A stretch of 64,000 nt of DNA, taken from the NCBI GenBank assembly GCA_030682135.1, contig JAUXQT010000053.1:108832-172831 (forward strand), written 5' to 3'. This document shows, piece by piece, positions 29,701 to 39,427 of this stretch. The notes beneath the pieces were generated by a model. That model worked only from the letters and a program-made list of their open reading frames with translations, did not search any database and was not told the DNA's origin. The position numbers and the translations under genes are program-made. The stretch is from Nitrospirota bacterium. GTDB lineage: Bacteria; Nitrospirota; Nitrospiria; Nitrospirales; Nitrospiraceae. Position 1 is the first letter of the stretch. Each line of letters starts with the position of its first letter.

Positions 29701-30160
29701 TGTGCGAATCTATATCGTGTGGGATAAACATGACGAGATCAATGGACAACAGTTCTGTGCAAAGCTGGCTGAGCTGGCGGTAACCATGGAGAGTATGCAG
29801 GGGATTCATTTTTCGCTCGATCTTGCTGTGGGCGCCGCGCAGCGGTTGGCTCCCCTGGGAACGTTTCATATCCTTCACATTGTGCAAGAGGCGATGAGCA
29901 ACAGCCTTCGCCACTCAAAGAGCCGAAGCGGTCACGTCTCCCTGCAGATAAAAAATGGGCGCATCTGCCTTGAGATCACCGACGAGGGTGTCGGGTTCGA
30001 TCTTGAGGGCGCTGTCGGATTGGGGCACGGGTTACAGAATATGGCTGCGCGAGCGCACAAGCTTGGCGCGAATTTTCAGATCATCTCACAGCCTGGGTCG
30101 GGAGCCAGGATTCTCGTTGAACTCCCGTTGGAGGATCAGCATGCTCGCGCAAGCAGTTAA
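26744..30160 (+). CDS. multi-PAS sensor histidine kinase (NarX/HisKA_3 type)
   Basis: Up to 1138 residues. A hydrophobic N-terminus (about residues 38-125) gives several membrane segments. Six PAS/PAC units follow, each ending in a DITERK/DITDRK motif (ends near residues 265, 385, 530, 655, 785 and 915). The dimerisation domain is HisKA_3 type with the phospho-accepting His in LHDNIIQSIYAIG, then an ATPase domain with NSLRHSKS and DEGVGF. The start is uncertain: GTG 26744 is the longest, while ATGs at 26801, 26819 and 26840 are also before the first helix and none has a good ribosome-binding site. It overlaps the regulator gene by 20 bp. Confidence 0.85.
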   Translation: MSFPLFGTDASHFLRGCRAMAGHVLMSMTQIPMNQRRSISLAIALGAAAAYELAFAPLYQIAGDVVAAFTVIPVAVVGWLLGARAGLIAGLLGSSLNILNFTLVGQIGWEVVIGRWPAVLVSLAVGGMAGWAGKRAARATREFREANQERDKFFDLSMDLLCIAGTNGYFKRLNPAWERALGFSREELCSKPFIEFIHPDDRSRTQEVMEKLSRGEPAINFENRYRCHDGSYRWLTWNTPAPEQEPPMFYAAARDITERKLVEEALRESEERYRLLTDATFDGIAIHDQGIMIEASSGLERMFGYGPGELIGKHVLDLVADESREMVIANMKQGGQGPYESVGRRKDGSIFYGEVVVKPYRYKGRDLRLVAGRDITERKQMEQALRQANDELEERVAQRTKELLAANDALCHARAWQRDLIEAIPGIVWECNARTWRFSFVNHQAELVLGYPVQRWLDEPGFWQTHIHRDDRDWVIGYCLASLRDTRKYSFEYRMIAADGRTVWLQDIVTVENAEQGPAILRGIMLDITERKRAEEALRESEARFRSLFEEVPIAYQSLDIEGRYLDANKGLCTLLGYSSAELLGKPFDDFWPTDARQFFPDELSRFMRNGGETKHIRLRRKDGKEIAVILNGRVQRDLKGNFVRAHCILTDITDQKLIEENLRRSKIFIDSVLENLPSMIFVKDAKDLRFFRFNKAGEELLGYRRDELLGKNDYDIFPKEEADFFITKDREVLRSGCLLDIAEEPIQTRGNGLRFLHTKKIPICGTDGAPQYLLGISEDITDRKQAEEALQQNEARLNVAQRIAHIGSWDLDLVENVLTWSDENYRIFEIDPVHFRASYAAFLELVHPADRQFVNESYTESVANRTCYNIEHRLLMSDGRVKFIHEQCETFYAPDGRPTRSIGTTQDITDRKQAEEALRKSEEQLRKVLEEREQLSQDLHDNIIQSIYAIGMSLEECRYLFQEDYQAADKKLEHAVASLNRVISDVRIYIVWDKHDEINGQQFCAKLAELAVTMESMQGIHFSLDLAVGAAQRLAPLGTFHILHIVQEAMSNSLRHSKSRSGHVSLQIKNGRICLEITDEGVGFDLEGAVGLGHGLQNMAARAHKLGANFQIISQPGSGARILVELPLEDQHARASS

Positions 30161-30800
30161 GCCGGTTCGTTTGCTCCTCGTGGACGACCACGAGGTGGTC
30201 CGTATGGGCCTGGACACGTTGTTCCGCAGAGCCGGGACGATTCAAGTTGTGGGCGAAGCTGACTCCGTCGCCTCCGCCGTGACCGAGGCGATCCGGCTTC
30301 GCCCCGACATTGTCCTGCTGGACCTCCGCCTGCCTGATGGCAGCGGCATTGAAGCCTGCCGGGAGATTTTGGGGGCCTGCCCCGATACTCATGTCGTCTT
30401 TCTCACGTCGTTTGCGGATGAGGATGCGGTGCTGTCGACCACGTTTGCCGGTGCGAAGGGGTATCTCTTGAAAACGATCGGGGGGAAGGCCTTGGTTCAG
30501 GCCATTCACGCCATAGCCGGAGGGCAGTCCATTCTCGATCCCGCCGTGACGGAGTCTGTCCTCGCTCGGATGCGATCCCTCTCGACGATGGACGCCAACG
30601 GTTACAGTATCACGTTGTCTCCCCAGGAGCGGCGGATCTTGCCCTTGGTCGCCGACGGGAAGACCAACAAGGAAATTGCCGCTGTCCTCGGCTTGAGCGA
30701 TAAGACGATCAAAAGCTATCTGTCCAATATCTTCGAGAAGCTTCAAGTCACTAGCCGCACGCAAGTCGCCGCCATGTTTATCAAGCAGCACCCCAACTAG
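30141..30800 (+). CDS. NarL/FixJ-family response regulator
   Basis: A 219-residue regulator: receiver domain (LLVDDHEVVR, phospho-Asp in VLLDLRLP, Lys in YLLKT) followed by a LuxR-type helix-turn-helix (LSPQERRILPLVADGKTNKEIAAVLGLSDKTIKSYLSNIFEKL). The start ATG 30141, inside the end of the kinase gene, has GGAGGA upstream; the longer track start is not real. It is the cognate partner of the multi-PAS kinase by overlap. Target genes are unknown. Confidence 0.9.
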   Translation: MLAQAVKPVRLLLVDDHEVVRMGLDTLFRRAGTIQVVGEADSVASAVTEAIRLRPDIVLLDLRLPDGSGIEACREILGACPDTHVVFLTSFADEDAVLSTTFAGAKGYLLKTIGGKALVQAIHAIAGGQSILDPAVTESVLARMRSLSTMDANGYSITLSPQERRILPLVADGKTNKEIAAVLGLSDKTIKSYLSNIFEKLQVTSRTQVAAMFIKQHPN

Positions 30801-30805
30801 CTCCA

Positions 30806-30831
30806 TTCGGCGGTAGCTGAGTACCGCCGAA
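30806..30831 (+). terminator. hairpin after the response-regulator gene
   Basis: A 10-bp perfect stem TTCGGCGGTA/TACCGCCGAA with a 6-nt loop, six bases after the stop codon. The following bases (AAATCTT) are not a full U-tract, so it may act as a weak terminator or a 3'-end stabiliser. Confidence 0.55.
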
Positions 30832-30971
30832 AAATCTTCGCGCCCACCGTCTCCAGCCGATACCGCGCTCCCTATTTTTCGTCCATAGTGCCGGGACGTG
30901 GGGGTCTGATCTATGGCAGTGGCAGCAAAAGCCATCTGTGGCGAAATCAACCAGCGAGCCGCCATCGGCTG

Positions 30972-31760
30972 ATGGCGACGATTCTTGTGATTGCCGAAGG
31001 AGGGATACTGCTTGAGCAGCTCGATGCCGCGTTACGGCAGTTGGGGCATACGGTCACCCTCGCGACCGAGTGGCAGGCCGGGTGGATGTTGTTCGAGTCA
31101 ACGCATCCAAACATCACTATTCTGAGCCTCGACTTTGCAGATGGTGCTGGAATTGAGCTGCTCTGGAAGCTGCGGGCCGCAGATCCCGAAGCGGTTGTCA
31201 TCGGGTTAACAGGGGATGAAACTGGTGGGCAGTATCGTGGAGCCCGTGAGCTGGGCGCCAGCGTGGTACTGCAGAAGCCGTTCATGCCGGCGGATCTGGA
31301 CCAAGCCCTTCGCCAGGCGGCACCATCGGCTGACTCTGCTGGTCCAAGTGGCGGCCCACTGGCCTCTGTCCTTGTCGTCGATGATGAGGTGCCGATCCTG
31401 CAACTCCTTCGTAAGACGCTCGAAGGGGCTGGCTATCAGGTCTGGGAGGCATTGACCGGGCATGAAGGCCTGCGACAGGTCTGTGCACAGTCGATTGATG
31501 TGGTGATCACCGATATCTTGATGTCAGATATGGATGGCCTGGAGATGATCGGGGAGCTGCATCGGAACTTTCCAACAATCCGAATCATCGCGATCTCCGG
31601 CGGAAGCAAATATTTGGATTACTGTTCCGTAGCCAAGATGCTGGGGGCTCACGAAACACTGAACAAGCCGTTTGAGCTGCAAGAGCTTCTGGATGCAGTT
31701 GCTCGCCAGGTCGGTGAAATATCATATACGGATATGAAGACGACCGACCCTTCCTCGTAG
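30972..31760 (+). CDS. double-receiver response-regulator protein without output domain
   Basis: A 262-residue protein from ATG 30972 (MATILVIAEGG). It has two receiver domains. The first (about 1-120) retains the phospho-Asp region (LSLDFADG) and the Lys (LQKPF) but lacks the usual acidic pair after the first strand (IAEGG), so it may be degenerate. The second (about 130-250) is complete: VVDDE, ITDILMSDMDG, NKPF. There is no DNA-binding or enzymatic domain, so it probably acts by protein contacts. It sits after the kinase/regulator pair and may be part of the same phosphorelay. Confidence 0.8.
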   Translation: MATILVIAEGGILLEQLDAALRQLGHTVTLATEWQAGWMLFESTHPNITILSLDFADGAGIELLWKLRAADPEAVVIGLTGDETGGQYRGARELGASVVLQKPFMPADLDQALRQAAPSADSAGPSGGPLASVLVVDDEVPILQLLRKTLEGAGYQVWEALTGHEGLRQVCAQSIDVVITDILMSDMDGLEMIGELHRNFPTIRIIAISGGSKYLDYCSVAKMLGAHETLNKPFELQELLDAVARQVGEISYTDMKTTDPSS

Positions 31761-31902
31761 ACGCTCACACCACAGGACGAATCTTCTCCAGGGGCATCAA
31801 GAAATGGGGCGTGCCGAGCGCACGACTGGGTGAGGACGGGCGTGGGATTCAACAACCCTATGGGGGATAGCTCGGACCAAAACGGATCCGTAGAACGATC
31901 GC

Positions 31903-32355
31903 TTACCGCAATGAGATGACCAGGACCGTGAGCCACACGAGGGCGAAGATGAATGGCGAGAACAGCAAGTACCACTTCGATGGAACCGCCCCAAATGCTC
32001 TTGAAAGAGGCGAGACACGTTCCCGATAGGGCTTGGTTTGGAGGATCGAAAATCTGGAGTCGTTCGGGTACCGTGTTTGAAGTTCTTGCAGCTTATGTTG
32101 CCAAATGTCTTGAAATAAGACCGTCCTCCCGATCGAGAACATCCAGATCAGGCAGAAGACCGCCGCAGCCAAGTAGACATACCACTTTGACCCGCTCACG
32201 CCCCCGCTGATGTTGACCGCAGAGGCCAACAGGCCGTTGACCGCCAGCAGCATTTGCAGCTTGGTCGTCTTGATCGGATTTTCCTTCGACCATAAATCGA
32301 GGAGCACCTTGTAGTTCAGGTAATCCTGCTCGACTTGGCTCCCCTGATCACTCAT
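31903..32355 (-). CDS. two-transmembrane-helix protein, possibly RipA-like
   Basis: A 150-residue protein from ATG 32355 (MSDQGSQVEQDYLNYK...), with GGAGA upstream; the longer track start is not supported. An N-terminal amphipathic helical part (LLDLWSKENPIKTTKLQ) precedes two membrane regions, the second of them at the very C-terminus; a further hydrophobic stretch (LLAVNGLLASAV) lies between. The arrangement recalls the family described as RipA-like octameric membrane proteins, but I am not sure of it. It opens the accessory island and points away from the MNT/HEPN genes. Confidence 0.6.
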   Translation of the reverse strand: MSDQGSQVEQDYLNYKVLLDLWSKENPIKTTKLQMLLAVNGLLASAVNISGGVSGSKWYVYLAAAVFCLIWMFSIGRTVLFQDIWQHKLQELQTRYPNDSRFSILQTKPYRERVSPLSRAFGAVPSKWYLLFSPFIFALVWLTVLVISLR

Positions 32356-32447
32356 CGTGCAATCTCCAAGATCGACCGGCGTAGAACTTGCGCAACGATA
32401 AGCAAATAGGACCATTCAGTCAATAGCGTATCCGCACGGGATGACAG

Positions 32448-32564
32448 ATGGCTGATAGCCGATGGCGTATGGTTCGGAACGATGGAGGTGGAGAGCAGGG
32501 AAGAGGCAGTCCATTGTTATCGATAGGTCGTCAGGATTCAGCGTAAGTGAGGCGTCTGATACCA
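32448..32564 (+). repeat. ~117-bp direct repeat, upstream copy
   Basis: Begins ATGGCTGATAGCCGATGGCG and ends near GTCTGATACCA. A second copy at 33562-33677 matches along its whole length with scattered substitutions and one single-base indel. The pair brackets the MNT/HEPN genes. Confidence 0.9.
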
Positions 32565-32664
32565 TTTCAGCTCCTCTAACATTCTCCCTGCGGCGTGACT
32601 TTAGATTTGCTCGGTGCTACCATTCTTTCGTGCTTCGGCGGGGTAATCATCCGGAGTGAATCGT

Positions 32665-32973
32665 ATGACAGTGGAAGAAAAGCTACACGTTTCCAAAGAA
32701 ACGATTGCGGAGTTCTGTCGGAAGTGGAAGATCGCTGAGTTTGCGCTCTTTGGCTCCGTCTTGCGCGATGACTTCCGACCGGACAGCGATGTGGATGTGC
32801 TGGTGGATTTTGATGCTCAGGCGACTCCCTCGCTGTTTGATTTTGTTGAAATCGAGGAGGAGCTGAGCCGACTGGTTGGACGGTCGATTGATCTTGTCGG
32901 AAAATCAGGGTTGAGAAACCCTTTCCGACGCCATGAGATCCTTCGTACGCGGCAGGTGATCTTTGCTGCCTGA
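32665..32973 (+). CDS. MNT-type nucleotidyltransferase antitoxin (MntA-like)
   Basis: A 102-residue minimal nucleotidyltransferase. The active-site motif GSVLRDDFRPDSDVDVLVDF (near residues 30-49) has the GSxxR and DxD signatures. In MNT/HEPN modules the antitoxin AMPylates the HEPN toxin. ATG 32665 has GGAG eight bases upstream and is preferred to GTG 32656. It overlaps the HEPN gene by about 11 bp. Confidence 0.85.
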   Translation: MTVEEKLHVSKETIAEFCRKWKIAEFALFGSVLRDDFRPDSDVDVLVDFDAQATPSLFDFVEIEEELSRLVGRSIDLVGKSGLRNPFRRHEILRTRQVIFAA

Positions 32974-33322
32974 GGCGCGTGATGCCGCCCATTTATGGGA
33001 CATGATAGAAGCGGCACGCCGTATCCAGAAATATACAGAGGGACTGACGCTCGATCGGTATCTCAAGGACGATATGGTGCAGTCGGCTGTAGAGAGACGC
33101 CTTGAAATTCTCGGTGAAGCGGCCCGTCGTGTCTCGGATCCGTTCAAGCAGTCCCACCAGGAAATCCCTTGGCAGAAGATCATCGCACAACGGAATGTCT
33201 TGGCTCATGAGTATGGTGACATCGTTCCCATGCTTGTCTGGAAAACGGTCATCACCCATATCCCAATCCTGATTGCCCAACTAGAGCCGCTCATTCCTCC
33301 GGTCCCTCCAGTCACTCCCTGA
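32963..33322 (+). CDS. HEPN/DUF86 toxin (HepT-like)
   Basis: A 119-residue all-helical protein with the HEPN ribonuclease motif RNVLAHEY (RX4H, near residues 76-83), and ERRLEILGEAARR as in DUF86 proteins. It would be the RNase toxin neutralised by the overlapping nucleotidyltransferase. The start is a TTG at 32963, read as MLPEARDAAHLWDM; the exact start is uncertain. The C-terminus is Pro-rich (PPVPPVTP). Confidence 0.83.
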   Translation: MLPEARDAAHLWDMIEAARRIQKYTEGLTLDRYLKDDMVQSAVERRLEILGEAARRVSDPFKQSHQEIPWQKIIAQRNVLAHEYGDIVPMLVWKTVITHIPILIAQLEPLIPPVPPVTP

Positions 33323-33561
33323 ATCGTGTTGATGAAGAGTTGAACGATTCGCTGATACGCCAGAGCGCTCGCTTCAGTGCCTCCGCGCAACCCTCACGGC
33401 TCGGCCAGGCGGAATGCCTTCGGAAATTCCCTCGCAGACCCGGTCAGTTTCTGCTTTCTGATCCTCGGCGTGGTCCCACGCCTCCGGTGACCTCCGCTCC
33501 CGCCAGGCCCCACCACCAGCGACAACAGGAAACTCAGAATGCCACGGTTTTCATCGAGCGT
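33323..33561. other. gene-free spacer after hepT
   Basis: Contains short overlapping ORFs in both orientations with no coding character I can support. One small inverted repeat (GGCGTGG...CCACGCC near 33468-33485) is visible. It ends at the downstream copy of the direct repeat. Confidence 0.5.
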
Positions 33562-33677
33562 ATGGCTGATAGCCGATGGCGTATGGTTCGGAAGATGGAG
33601 GTAGGGAGCAGGGAAGAGGTCGCCCGTTGTTATCGATAGGTCGTCAGGATTCAGCGGAAGTAAGGTGTCTGACACCA
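33562..33677 (+). repeat. ~117-bp direct repeat, downstream copy
   Basis: Matches 32448-32564 in the same orientation, starting ATGGCTGATAGCCGATGGCG and ending near GTCTGACACCA. The shared stretch TTGTTATCGATAGGTCGTCA is identical. Confidence 0.9.
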
Positions 33678-33769
33678 GTTTTTCCCTTGATGTCATGTCT
33701 GTTTTCCGAAGCTAGCCGCATGTGCTACGGTCATAGCAGTTAAGAAAGGCCTATCAGGAGGTTAATCCA

Positions 33770-34732
33770 ATGAATGACTCAGTCGAGTGCCCAATCTGTC
33801 GGATGCGATGTAATGACGCGCGGCATCTTGGCGCTAAAGATGTTACAGAGTACGACTGTCCTCGATGTGGAAACTATTCGATCACTCACCAGGCCGTACT
33901 TAATATCGAGAATTCAGAAATGAGCAAGCAGGATAGAGCTAAGGTGGCTGCATATCTGAGAGAAAGGACTTTGCGGGGCGACTTACGCATTAGAATATTA
34001 AGTCAGCAGTTCCCCGACATGGAATTCGACACACCTGTAGCTACGATAAGTGAGATCATTAAAGATCATTTCCCTCGTACCGTCAGCGAGAGGCTTGATC
34101 GTGCTTTGAAAAACATTCACAGACTTTCTGAGCATTTAGGGGACGGAATTGATTTAGATCTGGAAATTGATGGTCCGGTGTTGTTTGCAGAGCATAAGGA
34201 TTCTTTCGATTTCATTGCGGACACATTGCAAGAGGCTGGATGGGTGAAGCTCAATCCCGTATTTGGCACACACGGAATTGTGCTGACCGCCCGTGGGCTC
34301 GAACGAATTGCAGAGTTGGAGCGGAATATCGTCGGCAAAGAATCCAAGCAAGCATTTGTGGCGATGTGGTTTGATAGTAGCCTTGCTAAGGTCTGGGAGG
34401 ACGGGTTTGAAAAATCCTGTGATGCTGCTGGCGGGTACAAGGCATTGCGCATGGATTTGACGGAACACAACCAAAAGATTTGCGATGCCATAATCGCAGA
34501 AATAAGAAAAAGCCGCTTTGTCGTAGCAGATTTCACTGGCCATCGGGGAGGAGTCTATTTCGAGGCGGGATATGCTCTGGGGTTAGGTATCCCTGTTATC
34601 TGGACGTGTCGAGAAGACGAGTTGGAGAAGACCCATTTTGATACGCGGCAGTACAACCACGTTGTTTGGAAGGATGAAAAAGATTTATTTGTGAAGCTCA
34701 AACGACGAATCGAAGCAACTATTTCAGCTTAG
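33770..34732 (+). CDS. zinc-finger protein with nucleoside-deoxyribosyltransferase/TIR-like C-terminal domain
   Basis: A 320-residue protein. The N-terminus has CPICRMRC and CPRCG, a CX2C...CX2C zinc finger (residues 8-38). The middle (about 50-185) is helical and winged-helix-like, ending GTHGIVLTARGLERIAELE. The C-terminal ~130 residues open QAFVAMWFD, then DAIIAEIRKSRFVVADFTGHRGGVYFEAGYALGLGIPVIW, resembling the nucleoside 2-deoxyribosyltransferase/TIR-like fold with a Glu in the catalytic position. A strong AGGAGG precedes ATG 33770. Base composition is visibly more AT-rich than in neighbouring genes, suggesting transfer. A defence NADase or nucleotide hydrolase role is only inference. 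Confidence 0.72.
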   Translation: MNDSVECPICRMRCNDARHLGAKDVTEYDCPRCGNYSITHQAVLNIENSEMSKQDRAKVAAYLRERTLRGDLRIRILSQQFPDMEFDTPVATISEIIKDHFPRTVSERLDRALKNIHRLSEHLGDGIDLDLEIDGPVLFAEHKDSFDFIADTLQEAGWVKLNPVFGTHGIVLTARGLERIAELERNIVGKESKQAFVAMWFDSSLAKVWEDGFEKSCDAAGGYKALRMDLTEHNQKICDAIIAEIRKSRFVVADFTGHRGGVYFEAGYALGLGIPVIWTCREDELEKTHFDTRQYNHVVWKDEKDLFVKLKRRIEATISA

Positions 34733-34792
34733 GTTGTTCCTTCACCGAAAATTCTGTCGTTGGCGGTCTTTACTGTTCACTCTCTATCACGG

Positions 34793-34886
34793 CGGAGCGG
34801 GTGCAGGTGCTCCCTACTGTGCGCATTGACCGAGCACATTCTGATCGTGCGCGGTCAGCGAGCAAGGGGAGCATCTGCCCCGCTCC
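34793..34886 (+). repeat. capped hairpin repeat family H, copy 2
   Basis: Outer arms GGAGCGGG...GTGCTCCC and GGGAGCATCTGCCCCGCTCC are complementary. The 29-nt cap at 34828-34856 reads GACCGAGCAC, loop ATTCTGATC, GTGCGCGGTC. Confidence 0.85.
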
Positions 34887-34900
34887 CTTGACTCCAAACA

Positions 34901-34928
34901 AAAAGGCCACCGTTTCCGGTGGCCTTTT
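34901..34928. terminator. bidirectional terminator between the island gene and ahcY
   Basis: A 12-bp perfect stem AAAAGGCCACCG/CGGTGGCCTTTT with loop TTTC. The A-rich left side and T-rich right side allow termination from both directions, fitting the convergent genes ending at 34732 and 35054. Confidence 0.85.
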
Positions 34929-34954
34929 CATTACTTCCTCTTCCTGATCTGGTA

Positions 34955-35049
34955 GGAGTGGTACGCGGGTGGTTCCTATTGCGCGCATCGAACGAGCACA
35001 GTTTTATCGTGCGCGTTCTGCGAGCACGGGAACCACCCCGCGCTGCTCC
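34955..35049 (+). repeat. capped hairpin repeat family H, copy 3
   Basis: Outer arms GGAG...CGCGGGTGGTTCC and GGGAACCACCCCGCG...CTCC are complementary. The cap at 34990-35018 reads GAACGAGCAC, loop AGTTTTATC, GTGCGCGTTC. It ends five bases from the ahcY stop codon. Confidence 0.85.
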
Positions 35050-35053
35050 GTTC

Positions 35054-37569
<2,516 letters not shown>

Positions 37570-37615
37570 TGGCTCCTCAATGGTCGGTTGGCGATAGCCC
37601 ACGTATTGCCATGGA

Positions 37616-37645
37616 ATACTAGTATGAGCGCGCCTCCTTTGTCTA
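37616..37645 (-). promoter_or_regulatory. promoter of metK
   Basis: Read on the minus strand: TAGACA, 18-bp spacer, TAGTAT, giving a leader of about 40 nt before the metK start codon. Confidence 0.55.
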
Positions 37646-37692
37646 TTTCTTTCATGCCCTGGAATGCCGGGAGCGGCATCGCACAGGCTTGC

Positions 37693-37722
37693 TTGACACC
37701 CCTTTTCTGGCACTTGTAAGAT
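37693..37722 (+). promoter_or_regulatory. promoter of the resB operon
   Basis: TTGACA (37693-37698), 18-bp spacer, TAAGAT (37717-37722). The resB start follows about 160 bp downstream; the leader contains no gene. Confidence 0.6.
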
Positions 37723-37885
37723 CACCGCGCTTTGCCATTCTCGCCTCTTTTCTCTGCGATGCCATTAGGGCGCGTCTGGGATTGGCCTTCTCTCCCCGGG
37801 CCACGATCGTTCTTCCGTGCAAGGCCGCGTATCCAACGAGCGGTGACAGGCTGTGCCTCGTGATGAGAAAGGGATTGTCAATACG

Positions 37886-39328
37886 ATGAATGGTCAGTCG
37901 GACGCGATTCCCGAACGACAGAGTCCCCGATCCCCCGCTCCAAGGTTGGGATGGGAGGAGTTCTCTCGCGAGCTCGTCGAGTTCTTCGCCTCGATCAAGC
38001 TGGCGATGTTCCTCTTTCTGTTCATCGCCATCACCGCCACGATCGGGACGGTCATTCAACAGAACGAACGGCCGGAATCCTATATTCAAGAGTACGGAGA
38101 GAATACCTATCGGTGGTTTCTCCGGCTGGGCTTTATCGATGTCTACCACACCTGGTGGTTTACCAGTCTCCTCGGGCTCCTCTGCGTCAACTCGCTCACC
38201 TGTTTCTATAAGCGGTTTCCCGGTGTCTGGCGGTCGATGAAACAAGACCGGGTCAGCGTGTCGCTGGATTTTGTGAAGGGGATGAAGCAGCAGGCCGAGG
38301 TCTCGATCGCAAGCAACAAGGAAGTCGTGTCCCAGCAGTTGGCGCAACATTTTATCGAAAAGGGCTATAAGGTCCTGGCGAAGAATGACCCAGGTGAGGT
38401 GACGATCTATGCGACCAAGGGAGTCCTGGGACGCGTCGGCGCACATATGGCGCATTTGAGTGCGACCGTGATTATCGTTGGCGGCTTGATCGGCACCTAT
38501 TATGGGTTCCAGGAATTCGGGGTCTGTCTCGAAGGGCAGACCTACCATATCCCACGGGGCAACTTCGACATCAAGGTCGATAAGTTCTGGATCGACTATC
38601 ACGAGAACGGGTCTGTGAAGTCCTACAACAGTACCCTGACTGTTATTGACGGGGGCAAGTCGGCTGTCACCAAGACCATCTCAGTCAACGATCCCCTGGT
38701 CTACAAAGGTATTTGGTTCTATCAGTCCAGTTACGGGGATTCCTGGGATCAGGTCGAGGTGGCGCGGGTCAACATCAAGGATAAAGCGACGGACAAGGTC
38801 CTCAAGACCGTCGATCTGGAGTGGCATAAGGAGCAGACGGTTGCCGATCTCGATCTGAAACTATCGATCACCGATTTCGTGGCAGACTTTGCCTTCAACT
38901 CGACGGAGAAGAAGGTATTTTCCAAGACTGTGGAACATGCGAACCCTGCGATCAGATTGGCGGTGAATGAGCGGAACTCGGTCCAGTCGACGCCCTGGGT
39001 GTTCTATCAGTTTCCGGACCTCTTCGATATTAAAGAGTCGAAATACCAGTTCGAATTGGTGGCGTACAAGCCGAAGAAGTTTACCGGTCTTCAGATCGCC
39101 AAGAATCCCGGGATCAATATCGTCTGGACCGGCTCGACCATGATCGTGGTGGGGATTACCCTTTCGTCCTTTATCTTCCACCGCCGGATCTGGATGAAGA
39201 TCGTTCCGGCCCCGGAGGGGGTGACGGTCTATGTCGGCGGCACGACGCATAAGAGCCAGATCGACTTTCAGCGGGAGTTTCGAAAGTTGACGGACAAGCT
39301 CCGCACCTTCTCGGCCTCTCCGGTATGA
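37886..39328 (+). CDS. resB: cytochrome c biogenesis protein ResB
   Basis: A ~480-residue membrane protein of the system II cytochrome c maturation pathway. Helices lie at LAMFLFLFIAITATIGTVIQQ and TWWFTSLLGLLCVNSLTCF near the N-terminus, a third before a large periplasmic domain (about residues 200-400), and one near the C-terminus (GSTMIVVGITLSSFIF). It partners CcsA, the next gene, to deliver and attach haem to apocytochromes. ATG 37886 is chosen; GTG 37853 is an alternative, and neither has a strong ribosome-binding site. Confidence 0.88.
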   Translation: MNGQSDAIPERQSPRSPAPRLGWEEFSRELVEFFASIKLAMFLFLFIAITATIGTVIQQNERPESYIQEYGENTYRWFLRLGFIDVYHTWWFTSLLGLLCVNSLTCFYKRFPGVWRSMKQDRVSVSLDFVKGMKQQAEVSIASNKEVVSQQLAQHFIEKGYKVLAKNDPGEVTIYATKGVLGRVGAHMAHLSATVIIVGGLIGTYYGFQEFGVCLEGQTYHIPRGNFDIKVDKFWIDYHENGSVKSYNSTLTVIDGGKSAVTKTISVNDPLVYKGIWFYQSSYGDSWDQVEVARVNIKDKATDKVLKTVDLEWHKEQTVADLDLKLSITDFVADFAFNSTEKKVFSKTVEHANPAIRLAVNERNSVQSTPWVFYQFPDLFDIKESKYQFELVAYKPKKFTGLQIAKNPGINIVWTGSTMIVVGITLSSFIFHRRIWMKIVPAPEGVTVYVGGTTHKSQIDFQREFRKLTDKLRTFSASPV

Positions 39329-39427
39329 GCCGTGACACGATGAGGGTTTGGTTGAGTAGTCAAACTGCCGCTGTATTGAGTATGATGACGATTGGTATGT
39401 TGGCCTGAATCGATCGCGGAGGACACG

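Noticed and set aside
33394-33696. 100-codon minus-strand ORF after hepT
   Set aside because: Runs through the direct repeat and has no coding character.
37570-37692. Possible SAM or SAH riboswitch in front of metK
   Set aside because: The leader predicted from the promoter is only about 40 nt and I found no riboswitch-like core.
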